This document shows, in pieces, positions 29,510-35,064 of a stretch of 38,563 nucleotides of DNA. The notes beneath the pieces were generated by a model. The model had not been told where the DNA came from. It worked only from the letters and a program-made list of their open reading frames with translations, and did not search any database. A program made the translations under genes and the position numbers. Location of the stretch: positions 1-38,563 of IMG/VR virus record IMGVR_UViG_3300012964_000025; one strand, written 5' to 3'. The first letter of the stretch is position 1. Every line of letters starts with the position of its first letter. The stretch comes from a virus.

Positions 29510-30195
29510 GCCTTCTCCTCCATCTCCGCCAGGCTGTGCCTGAGCATATACAAAAGCTGATCCCCCGGCGTCCTGATCTCCTCCTCCGCGATTCTCTTTA
29601 GATTTCCATGCAGCTTCGGCAACCTGCTGAAATCCACGGCCACGGTATAGGTCTCCGGCATGATAATATCCGGCAACACGGCCACGGCGGGCGCGGCAAG
29701 CCCCACTACACTGGGATCCTCGACCCCTTGAATCCTGGAACCCTGTTTCTCAGCTAACTTCTCAGGCTCGGTCATCCCCGGACCTTCCGGCCCTCCGTCC
29801 CTTTTCGTTGAAACCGATGGTTTTCGACGGGACACCTGAGAATTGTTATCCTTTGCGGCCTTGCCAAACGGCGGCTTGCCGTGTTTCTTCGTGTAGCATG
29901 CATAGCACAGCCCCTCTTTCTGAACAGGCCTGCCGCACTTCTTGCCCTCAATCTCCTTCGTACATTCATTTGTTGCCATTTTCTTCTCTCCTCTCTCCTT
30001 TTCGGGCGTGATGGGAAAAACAGGGACGCTTCCTGCTGTTGGTGAAGTGTCCCTGCTTTTCTTTTCACTGTCCTCCGGCCGCTTCGCGATCATCGCCACA
30101 AACTGGACGCACACAGAGCAATATCCCGAGGCATTCGGCGTCTGCCTCCCGCAACCGTTCCTGCAGAGCTGCCTGACCGGAGCGGTCTCCATCAC
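29506..30195 (-). CDS. Zinc-ribbon protein, probably two genes fused by a repeat (229 aa)
   Basis: The first 35 residues hold CRNGCGRQTPNASGYCSVC, a zinc ribbon. Residues about 45-73 come from a family B repeat and its flank (SRDTSPTAGSVPVFPITPEK). A second zinc ribbon follows (ECTKEIEGKKCGRPVQ, GLCYACYTKK), then a linker and a C-terminal domain (YTVAVDFSRLPKLHGNLKRI, PGDQLLYMLRHSLAEM). MATNE at ATG 29979 has its own SD (GGAGAG), so the second half is probably still translated alone as 157 residues. DNA binding likely; role unknown. Confidence 0.5.
   Translation of the reverse strand: MMETAPVRQLCRNGCGRQTPNASGYCSVCVQFVAMIAKRPEDSEKKSRDTSPTAGSVPVFPITPEKERGEKKMATNECTKEIEGKKCGRPVQKEGLCYACYTKKHGKPPFGKAAKDNNSQVSRRKPSVSTKRDGGPEGPGMTEPEKLAEKQGSRIQGVEDPSVVGLAAPAVAVLPDIIMPETYTVAVDFSRLPKLHGNLKRIAEEEIRTPGDQLLYMLRHSLAEMEEKA
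30015..30061. repeat. Palindromic repeat family B inside the zinc-ribbon gene
   Basis: AAAAACAGGGACGCTTCC and GAAGTGTCCCTGCTTTT form the hairpin. It lies between the two zinc-ribbon parts and keeps the frame open. Confidence 0.85.
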
Positions 30196-30575
30196 CGCTT
30201 CCCTCCTTTCTTTTTCTTCATCGCCTTTAGGCTGATCACATTGCTGCCGCTGTCATGCAGGCTGCAGATCTCCTGAAACAGGTCCTCGATCGCCGCCGCG
30301 TGGGTCGCCTGCTTTTCCCTGCCTGCTCCGGCCTTTGCCTTCGCCTGCTCCGCAAGGCCCTCCAGATAATCGATCACGTTCTGATATATGTAATTTCGCG
30401 GCCTGCCGAACGCTCCCATGCGTGAGGCGTGGCGCTTTAGAAATGCGAGTGACAGGCCCAGGGTATTAACAAGATAACTGTCCTGAACAATGTAAGGATG
30501 GGGGGTGGCCGCCTGCGGGGAGGTGCCGCAGGCGGCCTGAGAAGGAGAGCGGCCCTTCATGACTCCTGATTTCAT
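30192..30575 (-). CDS. Excisionase- or MerR-type DNA-binding protein (127 aa)
   Basis: ATG 30575 overlaps the previous stop as ATGA. The middle reads GLSLAFLKRHASRMGAFGRP followed by RNYIYQNVIDYLEGL, a small winged-helix pattern common in excisionases and Alp-type regulators (sRsFLkRra-xMGAFGkPRkY). The C-terminal part is a helix and a basic tail (MKKKKGGKR). It could be the excisionase that pairs with the integrase. A perfect hairpin at 30507-30537 lies inside the coding part for the N-terminus. Confidence 0.5.
   Translation of the reverse strand: MKSGVMKGRSPSQAACGTSPQAATPHPYIVQDSYLVNTLGLSLAFLKRHASRMGAFGRPRNYIYQNVIDYLEGLAEQAKAKAGAGREKQATHAAAIEDLFQEICSLHDSGSNVISLKAMKKKKGGKR
30507..30537. repeat. 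Perfect 12-base inverted repeat inside a gene
   Basis: GGCCGCCTGCGG (30507-30518) and CCGCAGGCGGCC (30526-30537) are separated by seven bases. They encode AACGTSPQAA near the protein N-terminus. It resembles a further dispersed palindrome rather than phage sequence. Confidence 0.7.
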
Positions 30576-30802
30576 GAGGCCTGCTCTCCCTGGGAAACGC
30601 ACTTTTCCATAATCTTGTTCCTGATTCTCTCCAGCATCCAGTCAAACCGGCTCTGGAAATCAGACGGGTCCATCAATTCCATTGCCGTGATCTCCTCTTC
30701 ACCGGCAACCCTCACAGTGACCTTTGCCGTCCGCACCATGCAGTCTATCGTTTGCGTGAAATGCGCCTGAATCGTCACCTGGATAAACTCGATATGCTTC
30801 AT
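30572..30802 (-). CDS. Unknown early protein (76 aa)
   Basis: The sequence has HIEFIQVTIQAHFTQTIDCM, then RTAKVTVRVAGEEEI and an amphipathic helix (FQSRFDWMLERIRNKIME), so a small alpha/beta fold. It overlaps both neighbouring genes by a few bases, which supports an operon. No family recognised. Confidence 0.5.
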   Translation of the reverse strand: MKHIEFIQVTIQAHFTQTIDCMVRTAKVTVRVAGEEEITAMELMDPSDFQSRFDWMLERIRNKIMEKCVSQGEQAS

Positions 30803-30978
30803 TTCCTGCGGCCTTCGAGGATTTCATTGAGGACTGTATGTTCGAGTTCTTCAACACAACAGCGTATGGCACGACATGCAGGATCTTCTTTCCCATAAAC
30901 CCTTTCCATGCCATTTGCCAGTAAAACCCAATTTTCCTTCAGAGAATACAATTTGGCTAACAACTCTTCAGCTTCCAT
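30799..30978 (-). CDS. Small helical protein (59 aa)
   Basis: ATG 30978 has GGAG upstream and lies within the overlap with the previous gene. The protein is one helical segment (MEAEELLAKLYSLKENWVLL) followed by two cysteines (CRAIRCCVEELEHTV). It could be a small regulator or anti-repressor. Function unknown. Confidence 0.45.
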   Translation of the reverse strand: MEAEELLAKLYSLKENWVLLANGMERVYGKEDPACRAIRCCVEELEHTVLNEILEGRRK

Positions 30979-31159
30979 AACCCTGCTCCTCCTCACCCGA
31001 ATACATCCCGGGCTTAAACTGCGCCTCGTGGACAAACTTCTCCATCAGCAGCCGCAATTCCTTATTCATTCTTTTCTTCAGTTCAGGGGGTAAATCTTCG
31101 ATGTGGTGCTTCAGAGGGTGCTGAATCTTGATAGAGTATACGTCAGTAAACTTTTCCAT
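30968..31159 (-). CDS. First gene of the early operon (63 aa)
   Basis: ATG 31159 follows GGGGAGG. It is the first gene after the early promoter region. The protein is charged and helical (HIEDLPPELKKRMNKELRLL MEKFV region). This size and position suit a small early regulator or host-takeover peptide. No family recognised. Confidence 0.5.
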   Translation of the reverse strand: MEKFTDVYSIKIQHPLKHHIEDLPPELKKRMNKELRLLMEKFVHEAQFKPGMYSGEEEQGYGS

Positions 31160-31179
31160 CTACAAAACCTCCCCGGTAT

Positions 31180-31243
31180 ACTTTGTTGACAAAGTAAACA
31201 TTTCGACCCAAAAAAATATAAAGCACACTATATTCATGGACAA
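31180..31243 (-). promoter_or_regulatory. Early promoter with downstream 16-base palindrome
   Basis: On the minus strand TTGTCC (31243-31238) and TATATT (31220-31215) are spaced by 17 bases, a good sigma70 promoter for the leftward early operon. Downstream, between the start site and the first SD, lies the perfect palindrome ACTTTGTTGACAAAGT (31180-31195), a candidate operator. Confidence 0.55.
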
Positions 31244-31250
31244 AATAATA

Positions 31251-31352
31251 AGGCCCGGTACAGCCGTGGAGCTGATGACATGGCGTTCATTTCGCTCACT
31301 TGGTCTGTCCGGGCCTCCCGTTGAGGGTTCTTTAATGATCTGCCATGTCATC
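31251..31352. repeat. Two interleaved inverted repeats upstream of the early promoter
   Basis: Arms AGGCCCGG 31251-31258 and CCGGGCCT 31309-31316 interleave with arms GATGACATGGC 31274-31284 and GCCATGTCATC 31342-31352 (A-B-A'-B'). They could form a pseudoknot in RNA or mark protein binding or a recombination scar. No gene is seen here. Confidence 0.5.
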
Positions 31353-31360
31353 ATGTTTAA

Positions 31361-31495
31361 CAGTATGCGCATTTATATTGCGTATGTCAAGCTGTTCGTT
31401 TTGCGCTTTTTCAGCAGTATCAGGCGAATACGCTCTTTAAAATGCGTTTATCTCGCATTTTCTAAACCGGATTGATAAATTTGCGCATTTACCGT
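31361..31495. promoter_or_regulatory. Repressor operator cluster
   Basis: Between the early promoter and the repressor gene lie several GCG-centred sites: GTATGCGC with TGCGTATG (about 31363-31386), TTTTGCGCTTTTT (about 31399-31411), and the perfect dyad AAAATGCG-7-CGCATTTT at 31439-31461. A last TTTGCGCATTTAC lies at about 31480-31493. The same core repeated four or five times fits an XRE repressor. The repressor's own promoter is not resolved. Confidence 0.5.
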
Positions 31496-31515
31496 AAAAA
31501 AGGAGAATGACTTTT

Positions 31516-31899
31516 ATGGAACGCCTAGATAAAACCATCAAGGAACTCGGTCTCACCAACTATAGAGTTGCCCGGGATCTTCAGGTCCGCGAGTCAACAG
31601 TCCGCAGCTGGCGGACCGGCGTTGCCATGCCCCGCAAGCACCATCTGGACGCCCTCGCTCATTACCTCAATGTTCATCCCGCCTGGCTTCTCTATGGTGA
31701 AAAACACTATGCGCCGACGGCTGAAGATCATGCCGGAAGGATAGTTCAAAAAATCGCTGATTACGGAAAGAAACATCCGGAGGAACTTAAAAAAATAGAA
31801 CAAATGATAGACGTGCTTGTGGGAGATACTGAGGGGCTTGAAAGTTATACCGATCGGAAGGAAAAAGAAAAAAAAGGCAGGCGAAAACAGACAGCTTAA
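31516..31899 (+). CDS. XRE-family repressor (127 aa)
   Basis: The N-terminal helix-turn-helix reads LTNYRVARDLQVRESTVRSW, with RTGVAMPRKHHLDALAHYLN completing the Cro/C1 fold. The short C-terminal part is helical and basic (KIEQMIDVLVGD, KEKEKKGRRKQ) with no LexA-type peptidase, so it would not be inactivated by RecA self-cleavage; another way to induce is needed. ATG 31516 is preferred because AGGAG is too close to ATG 31507. It lies divergent from the early operon behind several GCG-centred dyads, the usual arrangement for a lysogeny repressor. Confidence 0.75.
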   Translation: MERLDKTIKELGLTNYRVARDLQVRESTVRSWRTGVAMPRKHHLDALAHYLNVHPAWLLYGEKHYAPTAEDHAGRIVQKIADYGKKHPEELKKIEQMIDVLVGDTEGLESYTDRKEKEKKGRRKQTA

Positions 31900-31986
31900 A
31901 CTGCCCTTTGCCGCCTGCGACAAGTGCCTTTACAAGCAGCGCCTTTTGAAATTAAAGGCCATGACATATATACTCCTGGAGGGGAT

Positions 31987-32388
31987 ATGAAAATATTTCT
32001 TTTTAGTTTGTTTTGCCTCCTTATCTTATTTAAACCTGCCGGAGAGGCATTCACATCTGATATGCTTTGCGAAGAAAAAAGCATAATGCTTAAAGCTAAG
32101 CATGATCGCTTATCGGCTATCTATGAACGTCTCATAGAGATGCAAATGAAGCTTGATGCAAAATCGTTAAGCTACAGCTTTTGTAAAAATGATGTTACTG
32201 AACGCTGCTCTATATTATACGGTGATCTATCAGACGATGCGTTTCTATACACCAATTATAAAAAAGAATTCACGTGGCTTTTACGCGAAATCGCTGAATT
32301 AATTAAAGCTGTCGATAGCAATTGCACAAAGCAGATGGAAGAACAATCAGAGAAAATGCGCAAAAAGTTATCTGAACGGTTTAAGTGA
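31987..32388 (+). CDS. Exported protein of unknown function (133 aa)
   Basis: ATG 31987 has GGAGGGGAT upstream and gives a Sec signal peptide (MKIFLFSLFCLLILFKPAGE). The mature domain is helical with two or three pairs of cysteines (DMLCEEKSIMLKAK, SFCKNDVTERCSIL, DSNCTKQM), which fits a disulfide-containing periplasmic protein. It lies between repressor and exported HNH gene on the same strand, so it is likely expressed in the lysogen. Its stop overlaps the next start as GTGA. Function unknown. Confidence 0.6.
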   Translation: MKIFLFSLFCLLILFKPAGEAFTSDMLCEEKSIMLKAKHDRLSAIYERLIEMQMKLDAKSLSYSFCKNDVTERCSILYGDLSDDAFLYTNYKKEFTWLLREIAELIKAVDSNCTKQMEEQSEKMRKKLSERFK

Positions 32389-32654
32389 AACTCCTTTCAC
32401 TTTTCCTGCTTATAATATTACAAACACACCTGATAATCGTGCCGCCTGTCGACGCGGGGAAAGTCCGCTCCACAAAGGCCCGCAACCATTTCATGAAGCT
32501 TAATCCCTGCCCTTCCACCGGCCTGACAAAAGGCAAGTGTCCCGGATACATCATCGATCACATCATCCCGATAAAGCGCGGCGGCCGGGACTGTCCTCTC
32601 AACATGCAATGGCAAACACTCGAGGACTCCCGTGCAAAGGACCGGGCCGAATAA
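32385..32654 (+). CDS. Exported HNH endonuclease (89 aa)
   Basis: GTG 32385 starts a signal peptide (LLSLFLLIILQTHLIIVPPVDA). The mature part shows KARNHFMKLNPCPSTGLTKG, GYIIDHIIPIKRGG and CPLNMQWQTLEDSRAKDRAE, the complete core of the small secreted HNH family, with the catalytic His in DH. Two cysteines likely form a disulfide. The enzyme would cleave DNA in the periplasm. Expression from the lysogeny side suggests destruction of incoming DNA or nutrient use of DNA. Both are inference. Confidence 0.8.
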   Translation: MKLLSLFLLIILQTHLIIVPPVDAGKVRSTKARNHFMKLNPCPSTGLTKGKCPGYIIDHIIPIKRGGRDCPLNMQWQTLEDSRAKDRAE

Positions 32655-32684
32655 ATGCCTGTCTACCTCCTTGATTTATTTTCC

Positions 32685-32710
32685 TTGACTTATCATAACG
32701 GCTTATGATA
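32685..32710 (+). promoter_or_regulatory. Promoter with 20-base palindromic operator
   Basis: TTGACT at 32685-32690 serves as -35. It is followed directly by the palindrome TATCATAACGGCTTATGATA (32691-32710), whose right half contains TATGAT, a -10 candidate with short spacing. The promoter would serve the two small genes and the integrase. The operator may bind the 67-residue-type regulator or the repressor. Confidence 0.5.
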
Positions 32711-32756
32711 TGGTTAAGTCATGGAAACAAGAAATCATAAGATGGAGGAAAAGGAA

Positions 32757-32960
32757 ATGACTAAAATTAAAGCAGTTTGGACAGCAAAAAAAAACGGCAT
32801 ACTGTTGACGGATGAACAAGACAATATCATTGCATCCATTCACGGGGATGCACTCCGGCAGCACGCAGCGGGGATTGACGTGTACGACATAAATGGCATC
32901 GTAGCGACACTGTGGCATGAGATTGATACAATACAGCTAACTGAAGAGGTTGCAGCATGA
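32757..32960 (+). CDS. Small protein before integrase (67 aa)
   Basis: ATG 32757 has GGAAAAGGAA upstream and is preferred over ATG 32721 without SD. The protein reads TKIKAVWTAKKNGILLTDEQ, then IASIHGDALRQHAAGIDVYD, a small alpha/beta fold without recognised family. It overlaps the next gene as ATGA. Its position between an autoregulated-looking promoter and the integrase suggests a role in integration control. Confidence 0.45.
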   Translation: MTKIKAVWTAKKNGILLTDEQDNIIASIHGDALRQHAAGIDVYDINGIVATLWHEIDTIQLTEEVAA

Positions 32961-33121
32961 AGTGTCCTCACTGCAGAAAGAACATTTCCGAAAAAGTGAT
33001 CAGTAGGCATTTCGCTTCAAAGGGCGGGAAGTTGTCGAAACGGACACTGACACCAGAACAAGCAAGAGGCATGGTTGAAGCAAGGGAAAAGAAAAAAAGG
33101 GCAAAGGACAGGCTCGAATAA
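32957..33121 (+). CDS. Zinc-finger-like small protein (54 aa)
   Basis: The N-terminus MKCPHCRKNISEKVISRHFA has CxxC plus His, followed by SKGGKLSKRTLTPEQARGMV and a basic tail. This small family recurs in phages and plasmids as a hypothetical protein, probably nucleic-acid binding. It overlaps the previous stop as ATGA and ends immediately before the integrase ATG (TAA then ATG), so the two are coupled. Confidence 0.6.
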   Translation: MKCPHCRKNISEKVISRHFASKGGKLSKRTLTPEQARGMVEAREKKKRAKDRLE

Positions 33122-34207
33122 ATGGCGCTCTATCTTCGCGGCAAAGTATGGTGGATGGATATAACCCTGGGCGGCGTGCGTCTCCAGGAGCCGTTAAAGC
33201 AGGCAAAGAACCGCTCTCAGGCGCTCCGGATACAGGAAGATCTCCGCTCGAAATTCCGCAACAAGCAGCTGCACATCGAAGATCTCCACCCCCTGCCGCT
33301 GGCCTTCGCCGCAAAGCACTACCTCGAGTACTGCAAGGCAGTCAAAAGCGAACGAACGTACGAGCTTGAATTTACCGACTATAAAAAGCACCTTCACCCT
33401 GCCCTGGGCTCCGCGCTGATGCCGCTCTCTGCCGATATCCTGAAACGCTATCAGACACAAAAGAAAAAACAGGGCTATGCAAACAGGACCGTAAACATCC
33501 ATATCGGCCTGGTCCGGAAGATCCTCCACTATGCGAAAGAAAAAAAGTATATCCATGAAATCAACTTCAAATTCCCCATGCTGCCCGAGTCGCAGAAAAC
33601 AGCGGCCTTCCTGTCACCCAAGGAACTTCCGGCCTTCCTGCGGCAGCTCAGCTACTCTATGGCCTATAGGCGGAGCCTGTTCGGGATCTGCACCGGACTG
33701 CGGCCTGCGGAGCTGGCATATCTCTCCTGGGATGATATCGACCTTGCGATGCGGACCGCGCGGATCCGCTCGAAGCCTCCGGCCTGGACCATCAAGACAA
33801 AACAGGAGCGCGTCGTCCCGCTCAACAATACGGCGCTCCGGATCCTCCGGGATCTCCGCAAGGAAAGGAAAGGCCCCTGGGTGTTCTCCACCGGCCCGAA
33901 GCCGGTCAAGTCCATCAGGAAGGCGCTCGATACCGCCGCCACAAATGCAGGGATCAAACGCAGGATCACCCCGAACATGCTCCGGCATACCTTCGCCACT
34001 CACGCCCTGATGCGCGGCGCCGACATCAAAAGCGTCTCAGAGATCCTCGGTCACAGCAGCATCGAGACAACCATGAAATATCTGCACGCCATCAAGGAGC
34101 AGCTGCAGCGGACCGTCGGCCTCATGGACCTGCCCGGGCTCAAAACCCCTACATTTCCCCTACATTCCAAAAAGAAGGACCTACGGAAAAGCTCCGTAAG
34201 TCCTTGA
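33122..34207 (+). CDS. Tyrosine integrase (361 aa)
   Basis: A tyrosine recombinase with arm-binding N-terminus (YLRGKVWWMDITLGG), core-binding domain and catalytic domain. Catalytic residues are Arg in GICTGLRPAELAYLSW, Lys in KTKQERVVPL, Arg in NMLRHTFATHAL, His in EILGHSSIETT, and Tyr in TTMKYLHAI. The usual His of HxxR is Asn here (PNMLRH). It lacks the extra IntI helix, so it is a phage integrase and not an integron integrase. Its C-terminal tail is encoded by the attP arm repeats. It is next to the tRNA-Pro core. Confidence 0.92.
   Translation: MALYLRGKVWWMDITLGGVRLQEPLKQAKNRSQALRIQEDLRSKFRNKQLHIEDLHPLPLAFAAKHYLEYCKAVKSERTYELEFTDYKKHLHPALGSALMPLSADILKRYQTQKKKQGYANRTVNIHIGLVRKILHYAKEKKYIHEINFKFPMLPESQKTAAFLSPKELPAFLRQLSYSMAYRRSLFGICTGLRPAELAYLSWDDIDLAMRTARIRSKPPAWTIKTKQERVVPLNNTALRILRDLRKERKGPWVFSTGPKPVKSIRKALDTAATNAGIKRRITPNMLRHTFATHALMRGADIKSVSEILGHSSIETTMKYLHAIKEQLQRTVGLMDLPGLKTPTFPLHSKKKDLRKSSVSP
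34175..34205 (+). terminator. Hairpin at the end of the integrase gene
   Basis: AAGGAC and TACGGA pair with TCCGTA and GTCCTT with a five-base loop, overlapping the last integrase codons. It is followed by GATTT only, so it may be a weak terminator. Confidence 0.5.
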
Positions 34208-34213
34208 TTTAAT

Positions 34214-34275
34214 TGGTCGGGGCGAACCGATTTGAACGGTCGACCACTCGCACCCCAAGCAGATGAGCTATACCA
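34214..34275 (-). other. tRNA-Pro 3' fragment (att core)
   Basis: On the minus strand the sequence has D-loop remains (GGTATAGCTC), an anticodon loop TTGGGGT with anticodon GGG, a T-arm (CCGTTCAAATCGG), acceptor strand CGCCCCG and ACCA. The 5' acceptor strand is missing, so it is not a functional tRNA. It would restore the host tRNA's 3' end on integration. Confidence 0.7.
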
Positions 34276-34363
34276 AAATGCTTATTTTTCAATAGCTTAT
34301 CTTCCCGAAAAAGGGCTATTTTCCCCTATGTTTTTATAAAAACCCCTACAATTCCCCTACAGT

Positions 34364-34969
34364 TTAATTCGGCGTCCCTTTGCTGAGCTGGATCGTGGGC
34401 GTCACCGAATAAGCGTCCCCGTTGGCGTTCGGCGTATAGGTCGCCGGCATCTTCTCTGCCAGGATCAGCGTTGTCCCTGCATTATTGGTGATATAGTATC
34501 CACAGACTATCGGATTGTCTGTCAGGCTGCCGGTGAATGTCCACGTTTTTGTTGCATATGCGGCCTGTACGATATTGCTGACAGTGCTGACTGTCCAGCT
34601 GCCGTTTGTAAGAGTTTTCTCGGCACACTCTCCAGTTCCGCTGCCGGTGCAGCAGGCGCGCGGGTCCTCTGAGGCAGTGCAATCTGCGTTTGAGTAGCCT
34701 CCGCCAGCGGCCTCGGTATAGGTCGCAACCGTATCCGTGTCGGCAGGGGTACTGCAGCTGGTTGCTGTTACCCACAAATGTATTTTATGATTTGCCAGGG
34801 CCGGTGAACTGTTGAAAAATGTTCCCCATATTTCCGTCGCTCCTGTGTCTACCACAACCATTGCGGCCTGTGCCTGCCCCGGCAGGTAAACCTGAACCGC
34901 AAAAAACATCACCAACGCTAATACCAGGGCGCAATAAATTGAGCTCCTACCAATCATTTTTCTGTCCAT
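34364..34969 (-). CDS. Exported virion-region protein (201 aa)
   Basis: ATG 34969 has GGAGG at seven bases, and is preferred over a longer frame. A signal peptide follows (IYCALVLALVMFFAVQVYLP, cleavage near AQA). The mature part is beta-rich with a cysteine-rich stretch (CTASEDPRACCTGSGTGECA) of a type often seen in phage structural proteins of environmental phages. The DNA for the signal peptide overlaps a decayed family A repeat and resembles the tailspike leader (YCALAILSLVMLF). It is the last gene of this operon before attP. Function unknown; minor fibre component suggested. Confidence 0.6.
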   Translation of the reverse strand: MDRKMIGRSSIYCALVLALVMFFAVQVYLPGQAQAAMVVVDTGATEIWGTFFNSSPALANHKIHLWVTATSCSTPADTDTVATYTEAAGGGYSNADCTASEDPRACCTGSGTGECAEKTLTNGSWTVSTVSNIVQAAYATKTWTFTGSLTDNPIVCGYYITNNAGTTLILAEKMPATYTPNANGDAYSVTPTIQLSKGTPN

Positions 34970-35064
34970 GTGCAGCCTCCTTTGTACTTTTTTGTTGTTT
35001 CTAAAATGTTGCGGATACTGTTCTGTATCCTTGCCCGCAACTCTCCGGCGAGCTTTTCTGTGTC

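Larger units (their letters stand above)
34142..34361. other. attP-like attachment site
   Basis: A core with the 3' part of tRNA-Pro (34214-34275) is flanked on both sides by paired CCCCTACA repeats, at 34142-34164 and at 34339-34361 in the same orientation, each pair spaced identically. They look like integrase arm sites. A related TTTTCCCCTATG lies at 34319-34330. Phage genes on both sides show that this is an attP and not an integrated prophage end. Confidence 0.6.

Noticed and set aside
31160-31372. 70-codon minus-strand frame
   Set aside because: It lies across the early promoter and the interleaved repeats, has no SD and no family similarity.
33122-34207. Integron integrase IntI
   Set aside because: The recombinase lacks the IntI-specific additional helix and has phage-type N-terminus and attP context.
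34214-34275. Functional tRNA gene
   Set aside because: The 5' acceptor strand and part of the D-arm are absent and the anticodon stem has a mismatch; it is an attachment core.
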